NCBI RefSeq assembly: GCF_030812475.1
Contig: NZ_JAUSSR010000002.1
Span: 525,330-589,329, forward strand
Reading direction: 5' to 3'
Length of the DNA: 64,000 nt
Origin: Pseudomonas lini
Lineage (GTDB): Bacteria; Pseudomonadota; Gammaproteobacteria; Pseudomonadales; Pseudomonadaceae
In this document: in pieces, positions 37,776-47,510 of the stretch
How positions within the stretch are numbered: the stretch's first letter is position 1
Layout: each line of letters opens with the position of its first letter
Translations under genes and position numbers: made by a program
Notes under the pieces: model-generated
What the model was told of the DNA's origin: nothing
Databases searched by the model: none
The model's input: the letters and a program-made list of their open reading frames with translations, nothing else

Positions 37776-37887
37776 TGCATCTCCACGGGTGTGACTGCGC
37801 GATTACGCGCTGCCTGTGAAGATTACGACCACAGACGAGCCTGATCGTGCTGAGGCTGTTCACCGAGGATGCCGGGAACAGGTCAAT

Positions 37888-37956
37888 GCAGCCTGCGCCA
37901 GCTCCTGCATTGACCCAGTAGATCCTTGGCCCATGCAGGAGCTGCCGCAGGCTGCG
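37888..37956. repeat. Inverted pair of a second REP family
   Basis: GCAGCCTGCGCCAGCTCCTG (37888) and the inverse ATGCAGGAGCTGCCGCAGGC (ending about 37956) form a hairpin. The core GCAGGAGCTGCCG-AGGCTGCGATCTT is a Pseudomonas repeat different from the GTAGGAGC type seen elsewhere in the window. Confidence 0.8.
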
Positions 37957-37967
37957 ATCTTCGCTTT

Positions 37968-39251
37968 TCAGGCCGACAGTTTTCCGGATGCAATGGCAGC
38001 GGACGCCGCCAGCATCGCCCGCAACAACACCGCACATCCAGCCGCCAGATCATCCGGGGCGGCGTTTTCGATTTCGTTATGGCTGATGCCGCCTTCGCAA
38101 GGCACGAAGATCATCCCGGCCGGGCCGAGTTCGGCGAGGAAGATTGCGTCGTGCCCTGCTCCGCTGACGATGTCCATGTGCGACAGGCCCAGCCCTTGGG
38201 CGGCACCGCGTACCGCTTCCACACAACCCTTATCGAAATACAACGGCGGGAAATCGGCAGTGGGCGTCAGCTCGAAAGTCAGGCCGTGGGTCTGACAGGT
38301 GGTTTCGATCACCTCGCGGACCTCGGCGATCATCGAGTCCAGGCGTGCCGGCTCCAAATGGCGGAAGTCGAGGGTCATGCGCACTTCACCGGGGATGACG
38401 TTTCGCGAGCCGGGATAGGCTTGCAGGCAACCGACGGTGCCACAGGCATGGGGTTGGTGGCCAAGAGCAGCGCGGTTGACGGCGCCGACGATGATTGAGG
38501 CGCCGACCAGGGCGTCCTTGCGCAAGTGCATCGGTGTCGGGCCGGCGTGGGCTTCGACGCCGCGCAGTTTCAAGTCGAACCATTTCTGGCCGAGGGCGCC
38601 CATGACGACACCAATGGTCTTGTGTTCGTCTTCAAGGATCGGGCCTTGCTCGATGTGCGCTTCGAAATAGGCGCCCACCGCGTGCCCGCTGACCTTGCGT
38701 GGGCCGGCATACCCGATGGCGTTCAGCGCTTCGCCGACAGTGATACCTTCGGCGTCGACCTTGGCCAATGTTTCTTCCAGGGTGAATTTTTCCGCGAACA
38801 CACCGGAGCCCATCATGCAGGGGGCGAAGCGCGAGCCTTCTTCGTTGGTCCAGACCACCACTTCCAGCGGTGCTTCGGTTTCCACCCCCAGATCGTTGAG
38901 GGTGCGCAAGACTTCTACGCCGGCCAGCACGCCGAAGCAGCCATCGAACTTGCCACCGGTGGGTTGGGTGTCGATGTGGCTGCCGGTCATGACCGGGGGC
39001 AAGTCCGGATTACGTCCGGGGCGGCGGGCGAAGATGTTGCCAACGGCGTCGATGCTGACGGTGCACCCGGCCTCCTCGCACCACCGCACGAAAATATCCC
39101 GGGCCTGGCGGTCGAGGTCGGTCAGCGCCAGGCGACAGACACCACCCTTGACCGTGGCGCCGAGCTTGGCCAGTTCCATGAGCGACTGCCATAGACGGTC
39201 GCGGTTGATGTGCTGATGGGTGGACTGCAGAACGTCTACGGCTGCGTTCAT
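37968..39251 (-). CDS. Zn-dependent hydantoinase/carbamoylase-family amidase (probable beta-ureidopropionase)
   Basis: Likely hydrolyses N-carbamoyl-beta-alanine (and N-carbamoyl-beta-aminoisobutyrate) to the beta-amino acid, CO2 and ammonia, the last step of reductive pyrimidine breakdown. The 427-residue M20-type enzyme has metal ligands in VMTGSHIDTQPTGGKFDG, WTNEEGSRFAPCMMG and a late His in the SGAGHDAIFLAE segment. The dimerisation/lid domain lies between about 215 and 325. Allantoate or N-carbamoyl-L-amino acid hydrolysis are alternatives in the same family; the neighbours (NCS1 transporter, dihydropyrimidinase, PreT/PreA) favour the pyrimidine role. The start has GAGGAG upstream. Confidence 0.87.
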   Translation of the reverse strand: MNAAVDVLQSTHQHINRDRLWQSLMELAKLGATVKGGVCRLALTDLDRQARDIFVRWCEEAGCTVSIDAVGNIFARRPGRNPDLPPVMTGSHIDTQPTGGKFDGCFGVLAGVEVLRTLNDLGVETEAPLEVVVWTNEEGSRFAPCMMGSGVFAEKFTLEETLAKVDAEGITVGEALNAIGYAGPRKVSGHAVGAYFEAHIEQGPILEDEHKTIGVVMGALGQKWFDLKLRGVEAHAGPTPMHLRKDALVGASIIVGAVNRAALGHQPHACGTVGCLQAYPGSRNVIPGEVRMTLDFRHLEPARLDSMIAEVREVIETTCQTHGLTFELTPTADFPPLYFDKGCVEAVRGAAQGLGLSHMDIVSGAGHDAIFLAELGPAGMIFVPCEGGISHNEIENAAPDDLAAGCAVLLRAMLAASAAIASGKLSA

Positions 39252-39314
39252 GGTGATCTCCTCAGGCAGTTATTATAGGTTTTTTCAGGCAAATTTTTGC
39301 TGTTCTGGAGGCAG

Positions 39315-39427
39315 CCTTCGCTGCGATGCGGCGACCCGACAAGCCAGCTCCTACAGGGGATTGGTGTCGGACACAAATAGTGAGTAAACCCCGGCCAACT
39401 GTAGGAGCGGGCTTGCCCGCGAAGGGG
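39315..39427. repeat. REP pair, one copy of extended variant
   Basis: An inverted copy with an enlarged middle (GCTGCGATGCGGCGACCCGA within 39315-39359) is followed by a + copy GTAGGAGCGGGCTTGCCCGC (39400-39427). The extended variant recurs at 45729 and 47269. Confidence 0.75.
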
Positions 39428-39434
39428 CCCTCCC

Positions 39435-40919
39435 TCACACCGCAGATTTCACTGCAGTCGGACTCGGCCGCATCACACTCAACCCGTAATAAATCAGCCC
39501 GCCCAGTGCCGACCCGGTAAACCAGCCATAACTGTAGAACCAGCTGAACGCATCACTGCCGAGCGACAACAACGTCAACACCACCGGGACACCGAAAGCG
39601 ATAAACCCGAACCAGTTCCACGCCGGGTAAACGTCATCGCGATACAGCCCGGCCAGGTCCAGTTGCTGCTTCTTGATCAGGAAATAGTCCACCACCATGA
39701 TCCCGGCAATCGGCCCCAACAAACTGGAGTAACCCAGCAACCAGTTGGAATAGACCGTTTCCAGGCTCAGATCGGAAACAATCAGCCCAAGCTTTTTCAG
39801 CAATTCATGCGCCATCAGCACCAGCCCGACCAGACCGGTGAGCATCACCGCCTTGGTCCGGTTGATGACCTTGGGCGCAATGTTCTGGAAGTCGTTGGTC
39901 GGCGAAACGATGTTGGCTGCGGTGTTGGTCGACAGCGTGGCGATGATGATCAGCGCCATGGCCAGCGCGACCCACACCGGGCTTTGGATATGCCCGATCA
40001 AGGTGACCGGATCGGAGACGGTGACGCCCACCAGTTTCACGGAGGCGGCCGTCATCACCACACCGAGGGAGGCGAACAGGAACATGGTCAGGGGCAAGCC
40101 GATGATCTGCCCGACAATCTGGTCCTTCTGGCTTTTCGCGTAGCGACTGAAGTCCGGGATATTCAACGAGAGTGTGGCCCAGAACCCGACCATCGCCGTC
40201 AGCCCGGCGGCGAAGTAACTGACCACGCTCGCCCCTTCCGGGCGCTTGGGCGGGATCGCCAGCAACTCGGTCATCGACACATTCGGCATCGCCCACACCA
40301 GCAGCCCCACACCGACCAGCACCAACAGCGGCGCAGACAGGGTTTCCAGCCACTTGATCGATTCGGCGCCACGGATCACCACCCACAGGTTCAACACCCA
40401 GAACACCATGAAGCCGATGACTTCGCCGGTACCGCCCAGTGACTTCCAGCCTTCGAACACCGACCCCAGGAACAGATGAATCGCCAGGCCGCCGAACATA
40501 GTCTGGATGCCGAACCAGCCGCAGGCCACCAACGCGCGGATCAGGCATGGAATGTTGGAGCCGAGGATGCCGAAGGACGAACGCAGCAGCACCGGAAACG
40601 GAATGCCGTATTTAGTGCCGGGGAACGCGTTAAGCGTCAGGGGGATCAGCACAATGATATTGGCAAACAGGATCGCCAGCAGCGCCTCGCCCACGCTCAG
40701 GCCGAAGTAGGCGGTGAGCACCCCGCCCAGGGTATAGGTCGGCACGCAGATGGCCATGCCGACCCACAAGGCGGTGATGTGCCATTTGTTCCAGGTTCGC
40801 TCGCGCACCTTGGTCGGTGCCATGTCGTGGTTGTAACGGGGACTGTCGAGAACATCGCTGCCGGCTTCGAGCTCGAACAAGCCGTCGCGCTCGGTCACTT
40901 GCGATCTGATCTGTTGCAT
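39435..40919 (-). CDS. NCS1-family nucleobase/hydantoin transporter
   Basis: A 494-residue inner-membrane cation symporter with about 12 helices. The family signature at the start is TWNKWHITALWVGMAICVPT; helix 1-2 TLGGVLTAYFGLSVGEALL and NAFPGTKYGIPFPVLLRSSFG are also characteristic. Located between the carbamoylase and dihydropyrimidinase genes, it probably imports uracil, thymine, dihydropyrimidine or a hydantoin. It is read in the same direction as the carbamoylase, about 180 bp upstream of it, with a REP pair between. It shares a 548-bp divergent region with hydA. Confidence 0.9.
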   Translation of the reverse strand: MQQIRSQVTERDGLFELEAGSDVLDSPRYNHDMAPTKVRERTWNKWHITALWVGMAICVPTYTLGGVLTAYFGLSVGEALLAILFANIIVLIPLTLNAFPGTKYGIPFPVLLRSSFGILGSNIPCLIRALVACGWFGIQTMFGGLAIHLFLGSVFEGWKSLGGTGEVIGFMVFWVLNLWVVIRGAESIKWLETLSAPLLVLVGVGLLVWAMPNVSMTELLAIPPKRPEGASVVSYFAAGLTAMVGFWATLSLNIPDFSRYAKSQKDQIVGQIIGLPLTMFLFASLGVVMTAASVKLVGVTVSDPVTLIGHIQSPVWVALAMALIIIATLSTNTAANIVSPTNDFQNIAPKVINRTKAVMLTGLVGLVLMAHELLKKLGLIVSDLSLETVYSNWLLGYSSLLGPIAGIMVVDYFLIKKQQLDLAGLYRDDVYPAWNWFGFIAFGVPVVLTLLSLGSDAFSWFYSYGWFTGSALGGLIYYGLSVMRPSPTAVKSAV

Positions 40920-42907
<1,988 letters not shown>

Positions 42908-42920
42908 GAGCGGCCTTCGG

Positions 42921-42991
42921 CCTTTCGCTGGCAAGCCAGCTCCTACAGGGGCGTCGCAGATCAACTGTAGGAGCTGGCTTGCCAGCGAAGG
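42921..42991. repeat. REP pair (inverted) between hydA and preT
   Basis: TTCGCTGGCAAGCCAGCTCC (from 42924) and GTAGGAGCTGGCTTGCCAGC (from 42967) are exact complements over about 20 bp and can fold into a long hairpin in the middle of the presumed operon, perhaps lowering downstream expression. Confidence 0.85.
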
Positions 42992-43061
42992 CGTCGGCAC
43001 AGACAACGAAAAACCAATGCCCACCAGAGGCAGCACCTCAAATAACCGTGAGGCCAACACC

Positions 43062-44429
43062 GTGATCAAGACCCTGAACCACCTCCCGCATCCCTATGAG
43101 AATGCGGCCGCCCTCGCCGGCCATTTCACCGACCTGGCGCCGCCACTCAACGACCGCCAGGCCCATCTGGAAGCCTCGCGCTGTCTGTATTGCTACGACG
43201 CGCCCTGCGTGAATGCCTGCCCGAGCGAGATCGACATTCCCTCGTTCATCCGCAACATCCACCAGGACAACGTGCAGGGCGCCGCGCAGAAAATTCTCTC
43301 GGCCAACATCCTCGGCGGCAGTTGCGCGCGGGTGTGCCCGACGGAAATCCTCTGCCAGCAAGCCTGTGTGCGCAACAACGCCCATGAATGCGCCCCGGTA
43401 CTGATCGGCCTGTTGCAACGTTACGCGGTGGACAACGCGCACTTTGACGCACACCCGTTCCAGCGTGCCGCAGCCACCGGCAAGCGCATCGCCGTGGTCG
43501 GTGCCGGTCCCGCCGGCTTGTCCTGCGCCCACCGCAGCGCCATGCACGGGCATGACGTGGTGATCTTCGAGGCGCGGGAAAAAGCCGGCGGCCTCAATGA
43601 ATACGGGATAGCCAAGTACAAACTGGTGGACGATTACGCGCAGAAGGAGCTGGAATTCCTGCTGCAGATCGGTGGCATCGACATCCGTCACGGGCAAAGA
43701 CTGGGCGAGAACCTGAGCTTGAGTGAGCTGCATCAACAATTCGATGCGGTGTTCCTCGGCCTCGGGCTGGCGGCCAGCAAGCAACTCGGGTTAGCGCACG
43801 AAGACGCACCAGGCCTGCTTGCCGCCACCGACTATATCCGCGAACTGCGCCAGGCCGATGACCTGAGCCAGCTGCCCCTTGCCGATCGCTGCATCGTCCT
43901 CGGAGCCGGCAACACCGCCATCGACATGGCCGTGCAAATGGCCCGTCTCGGTGCTCGCGACGTCAATCTGGTGTATCGCCGAGGTGTCGAGGACATGGGC
44001 GCCACCGGCCACGAGCAGGACATCGCCAAGGCCAATCAGGTGCGCTTGTTGACGTGGGCACAACCGGAACAAGTATTGCTCGACGACCATGGCCAGGTGC
44101 GCGGCATGCGCTTCGCCCGCACCCACCTGGTGGAAGACCGCCTGCAAACCACAGGGGAAACCTTCGAACTGGCCGCCGACGCCATTTTCAAAGCCATCGG
44201 CCAGGCCTTTGACGCCGCTGCCCTCGCCGACCCGCTGGCCCGTGAACTCAAACGCCAGGGCGAGCGCATCCTGGTCGACGAACAGCTTCGCACCAGCATC
44301 CCCGGGGTATATGCCGGCGGCGATTGCACCAGCCTCGATCAGGACCTCACCGTGCAGGCCGTGCAGCACGGCAAACTGGCTGCCGAAACCATCAACGCCC
44401 AACTCATGCTCAACGTGGAGGCTGCGTAA
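43062..44429 (+). CDS. preT: NAD-dependent dihydropyrimidine dehydrogenase subunit PreT
   Basis: FAD and Fe-S electron-transfer subunit that passes electrons between NAD(H) and PreA. The 455-residue protein has an N-terminal Cys-rich domain for two [4Fe-4S] clusters (RCLYCYDAPCVNACPSEIDI and GGSCARVCPTEILCQQACVR), an FAD loop IAVVGAGPAGLSCAHRSA, and an NAD loop CIVLGAGNTAIDMAVQM, ending GVYAGGDCTSLDQDLTVQAV. I chose the GTG at 43062 (MIKTLNHLPHPYENA); an in-frame ATG at 43017 would add 15 residues with no family match. preA follows with no gap. Confidence 0.92.
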   Translation: MIKTLNHLPHPYENAAALAGHFTDLAPPLNDRQAHLEASRCLYCYDAPCVNACPSEIDIPSFIRNIHQDNVQGAAQKILSANILGGSCARVCPTEILCQQACVRNNAHECAPVLIGLLQRYAVDNAHFDAHPFQRAAATGKRIAVVGAGPAGLSCAHRSAMHGHDVVIFEAREKAGGLNEYGIAKYKLVDDYAQKELEFLLQIGGIDIRHGQRLGENLSLSELHQQFDAVFLGLGLAASKQLGLAHEDAPGLLAATDYIRELRQADDLSQLPLADRCIVLGAGNTAIDMAVQMARLGARDVNLVYRRGVEDMGATGHEQDIAKANQVRLLTWAQPEQVLLDDHGQVRGMRFARTHLVEDRLQTTGETFELAADAIFKAIGQAFDAAALADPLARELKRQGERILVDEQLRTSIPGVYAGGDCTSLDQDLTVQAVQHGKLAAETINAQLMLNVEAA

Positions 44430-45704
44430 ATGGCCGATCTTTCGATAGTCTTCGCCGGCATCAAAGCCCCCAATCCGTTCTGGCTGGCCTCCGCGCCACC
44501 GACCGACAAGGCCTACAACGTGGTCCGTGCCTTCGAGGCCGGCTGGGGCGGCGTGGTCTGGAAAACCCTGGGTGAAGACCCGGCGGCGGTCAATGTGTCG
44601 TCGCGTTACTCCGCACACTTCGGACCCAACCGTGAAGTGATGGGTTTCAACAACATCGAGCTGATCACCGATCGGACCCTGGAGATCAACCTGCGGGAAA
44701 TCACCCAGGTCAAGAAGGACTGGCCGGACCGCGCACTGATCGTCTCGCTGATGGTGCCCTGTGTCGAAGAGTCGTGGAAATCCATCTTGCCGCTGGTGGA
44801 AGCCACCGGTGCCGACGGCATCGAACTGAACTTCGGCTGCCCCCATGGCATGCCGGAACGGGGCATGGGCGCAGCGGTCGGCCAGGTGCCGGAGTATGTC
44901 GAGCAGGTTACCCGCTGGTGCAAGACGTATTGCTCGCTGCCAGTCATCGTCAAGCTCACGCCGAACATCACCGACATCCGCGTCGCCGCCCGCGCCGCCC
45001 ATCGTGGCGGCGCCGATGCGGTATCGCTGATCAACACCATCAACTCGATCACCAGCGTCAACCTGGAACGCATGGTCGCTAATCCCGCCGTCGGCAGCCA
45101 GAGCACCCACGGCGGTTATTGCGGGTCGGCGGTCAAGCCGATCGCGCTGAACATGGTCGCCGAAATCGCCCGCGATCCGCAGACCCAGGGCCTGCCGATC
45201 TGCGGCATCGGCGGGATTGGCAGCTGGCGCGACGCGGCGGAATTCATCGCCCTGGGCAGCGGTGCAGTGCAGGTATGCACCGCGGCGATGCTGCATGGTT
45301 TTCGGATCGTCGACGAGATGAAGGATGGCTTGTCACGCTGGATGGACAGTCAGGGTTATGCCAGCGTCGCCGATTTTTCAGGACGTGCGGTGAGCAACAC
45401 CACGGACTGGAAGTACCTCGACATGAACTATCAGGTCATTGCGAAGATCGATCAGCAAGCCTGCATCGGATGCGGTCGCTGCCATATCGCCTGCGAAGAC
45501 ACTTCACACCAGGCCGTTGCCAGCCTCAAGCAAGCGGATGGCACGCGTAAATATGAAGTAATCGAGGATGAATGCGTGGGCTGCAACCTGTGCCAGATCA
45601 CCTGCCCGGTGCAGGATTGCATCGAGATGGTGCCGATGGAGAACGGCAAGCCGTTTCTGGATTGGAATCATGATCCGCGCAATCCGTATCATGTTGCCCC
45701 TTGA
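44430..45704 (+). CDS. preA: NAD-dependent dihydropyrimidine dehydrogenase subunit PreA
   Basis: Catalytic subunit reducing uracil or thymine to the dihydropyrimidine. The 424 residues comprise a dihydroorotate-dehydrogenase-like FMN barrel (1 to about 310) with the active-site stretch ELNFGCPHGMPERGMGAAVG, then a C-terminal ferredoxin domain with two [4Fe-4S] motifs, CIGCGRCHIAC and CVGCNLCQITCPVQDC. The ATG abuts the preT stop (TAA-ATG), so translation is coupled. The 3' end of this gene has been copied downstream (47036-47246), between the two RHS genes. Confidence 0.95.
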   Translation: MADLSIVFAGIKAPNPFWLASAPPTDKAYNVVRAFEAGWGGVVWKTLGEDPAAVNVSSRYSAHFGPNREVMGFNNIELITDRTLEINLREITQVKKDWPDRALIVSLMVPCVEESWKSILPLVEATGADGIELNFGCPHGMPERGMGAAVGQVPEYVEQVTRWCKTYCSLPVIVKLTPNITDIRVAARAAHRGGADAVSLINTINSITSVNLERMVANPAVGSQSTHGGYCGSAVKPIALNMVAEIARDPQTQGLPICGIGGIGSWRDAAEFIALGSGAVQVCTAAMLHGFRIVDEMKDGLSRWMDSQGYASVADFSGRAVSNTTDWKYLDMNYQVIAKIDQQACIGCGRCHIACEDTSHQAVASLKQADGTRKYEVIEDECVGCNLCQITCPVQDCIEMVPMENGKPFLDWNHDPRNPYHVAP

Positions 45705-45728
45705 ATTCGTCGGTGCCTGAGCGGACGC

Positions 45729-45836
45729 CTTCGCGGCGGTGCGGCGATCCGACAAGCCCGCTCCCACAGATTTTTGGTGTACTCGGGATTTGTATACACC
45801 ATAAAACCACTGTGGGCGGGCTTGCCCGCGAAGAGG
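45729..45836. repeat. REP pair downstream of preA (copy A)
   Basis: An extended-variant inverted REP (CTTCGCGGCGGTGCGGCGAT, 45729-45769) and a + copy TGTGGGCGGGCTTGCCCGCG (45811-45836). The same block recurs at 47269-47374 as part of a larger duplication. Confidence 0.8.
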
Positions 45837-45896
45837 CCAGCAGCCCCACCGAAATCTCAAAGCTCCAACCCAATCCCCGCCCAAAACACCCACCAA

Positions 45897-45920
45897 CCTA
45901 TCAGTTCTGCTAGTAGACGA
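45897..45920 (+). promoter_or_regulatory. Conserved element upstream of RHS gene 1
   Basis: A 24-bp stretch beginning CCTATCAGTTCTGCTAGTAG and ending ACGA, 56 bp before the start codon, is identical to one 57 bp before RHS gene 2 although the flanks differ. It contains the near-palindrome TCTGCTAGTAGA. A promoter, operator or recombination site is possible. Confidence 0.55.
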
Positions 45921-45976
45921 CACCCACAATATCTTCGATGCTGACACTCATATACTTCACCAGCGAGGATCCCACC

Positions 45977-46981
45977 ATGCCGGCTTCATCCATGAAGATA
46001 CTGTGCCGCTATCTATACGACCCGTTGGACCGCCTCATGGGCGTGGGGCTTCTGGAGCGCGCCAGCACTGAGCGCTTCTACCAGGGGGATTACCTGACCA
46101 CCGAGCTGGGAGAGCAGACGCAACGAACCATGATCCGCCACGAAGCCCGCCCGCTGGCTCAGCAACAAAGCACTGCCAGCGTCACCGATACCATGCTGCT
46201 GGTAACTGACCACGGCCATACGCTGCTGCAAACCCTTGGGCAAACAAATCCGCAGCAACTGGCCTATACCGCCTACGGCCATCACCAGGCAGAAAGCGGT
46301 TTAAGCCGCTTGATTGGATTTAATGGTGAGCGCCCCGATGCGATTACGGGTCACTACTTATTAGGTCAGGGCAAGCGAGCTTTTAATCCAGTATTGATGA
46401 GGTTCAACAGTCCGGATGAGTTAAGCCCTTTTGGTAACGGCGGGATTAATCAATACGCTTATTGCGGCGGAGATCCGATCAATTTTTTTGATACGACAGG
46501 CAACATCAAAGAGTTAATAAAGGCACTTGCCAACACTCACATTACTCCTGCACAGAAGGCACTTACCGCGATCAAGCCAACAACCGCCTCCATCACCAGC
46601 CAAACTAGCCAGGCGATCGCTTCCACCTCACAAAAAATACCTACGGTCAACATGATCACTCCAGACCTAGCGCAACTAAACTTCCCTCTTCCTAAAACTC
46701 CTCTTCCAGCGAATAGAGCTATCCTGGCTCCTGGAGAGTTAGATCTGATTGATGCCGGTCTAAAATATGATCAACTTAAATCTACCCCCGGCTTCAAGAC
46801 TGTCGCCAGCATGGAAAATATTGGCTTGCTGCTTCGCAATAGAAAGCAAGCGGCTAGGGCTAAAACTGCTAACGACAAGCGGCTCATTAGCGAAAAATCG
46901 AAAGGCGTAATATTGCATATCAAGAACGAAAGCGTGACCTATCATGAATCTCAATCTGTCAACAAACTAGTCCGACAGTAA
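45977..46981 (+). CDS. Short RHS repeat-associated core protein, copy 1
   Basis: A 334-residue orphan RHS protein. Residues 1-176 are the end of an RHS core: YLYDPLDRLMGVGLLER, LAYTAYGHHQAESGLSRLIG, then FNPVLMRFNSPDELSPFG and YAYCGGDPINFFDTTGN. The long repeat barrel is missing, and there is no signal peptide. Residues 177-263 are a variable Ser/Thr/Ala/Pro-rich linker. The last 71 residues align without gaps to copy 2 (22 identities by my count). This C-terminal region is AT-rich. RHS cores usually deliver a C-terminal toxin, but no immunity gene follows. The ATG at 45977 has GAGG upstream. Toxin activity is unproven. Confidence 0.85.
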   Translation: MPASSMKILCRYLYDPLDRLMGVGLLERASTERFYQGDYLTTELGEQTQRTMIRHEARPLAQQQSTASVTDTMLLVTDHGHTLLQTLGQTNPQQLAYTAYGHHQAESGLSRLIGFNGERPDAITGHYLLGQGKRAFNPVLMRFNSPDELSPFGNGGINQYAYCGGDPINFFDTTGNIKELIKALANTHITPAQKALTAIKPTTASITSQTSQAIASTSQKIPTVNMITPDLAQLNFPLPKTPLPANRAILAPGELDLIDAGLKYDQLKSTPGFKTVASMENIGLLLRNRKQAARAKTANDKRLISEKSKGVILHIKNESVTYHESQSVNKLVRQ

Positions 46982-47035
46982 CTCAGTGCTCGAGGACAGG
47001 GGAATTCCCGATACATTGCACAGACAATTTTCCTC

Positions 47036-47246
47036 GAGAACGCCTCTCACTTGGCGGTGTCCCGTCTCACGCAGCCGGACGGCACGTATAAAATATGAAG
47101 TACCCAATGAGGAATGCGTGGGCTGCAACCTGTGCCAGATCACCTGCCCGGTGCAGGATTGCATCGAGATGGTGCCGATGGAGAACGGCAAGCCGTTTCT
47201 GGATTGGAATCATGATCCGAGGAATCCTTACCATGTTGCCACCTGA
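47036..47246 (+). pseudogene. preA: Copied 3' end of preA (truncated, frameshifted)
   Basis: Starting about 55 bp after RHS gene 1, the sequence again encodes the tail of PreA: ENASHLAVSRLTQPDGTYK in one frame, then, after one extra A in the run at about 47088-47093, YEVPNEECVGCNLCQITC and the rest to PYHVAT. The part from 47113 to about 47218 is essentially identical at DNA level to the true preA end, while the first 70 bp are diverged. It cannot be functional. It marks the edge of a duplicated block preA-tail/spacer/RHS. The whole 529-bp gap between the RHS genes is made of this, a REP pair and a conserved upstream element. Confidence 0.88.
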
Positions 47247-47268
47247 ATTCGTCGGTGCCTGAGCGGAC

Positions 47269-47374
47269 GCCTTCGCGGCGGTGCGGCGATCCGACAAGCC
47301 CCACAGTGATTTCAGGTGTACACAAATTCCATGTACACCAACGAACCCTGTGTGTGGGCTTGCCCGCGAAGAGG
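47269..47374. repeat. REP pair downstream of the preA copy (copy B)
   Basis: The counterpart of the block at 45729-45836: CTTCGCGGCGGTGCGGCGAT followed by a shortened right part, then TGTGGGCTTGCCCGCGAAGA. The inner spacer differs from copy A. Confidence 0.75.
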
Positions 47375-47429
47375 CCGGCAGCATCACCAAAAAACTCTCA
47401 AAGCTCCAACCCCACCCGACGCTCTCCTA

Positions 47430-47453
47430 CCTATCAGTTCTGCTAGTAGACGA
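47430..47453 (+). promoter_or_regulatory. Conserved element upstream of RHS gene 2
   Basis: Exact repeat of the 24-bp element at 45897-45920, again starting CCTATCAGTTCTGCTAGTAG, 57 bp before the start codon. Confidence 0.55.
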
Positions 47454-47510
47454 AACGCCCCATATCTCCGAAGCTGACACCCAACCAATTCGCCAGCGAA
47501 GGACCGCACC

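Noticed and set aside
46986..47246. Separate ferredoxin-like gene between the RHS genes
   Set aside because: Its Fe-S motif is the copied tail of preA; the upstream part is in a wrong frame and there is no start of its own.
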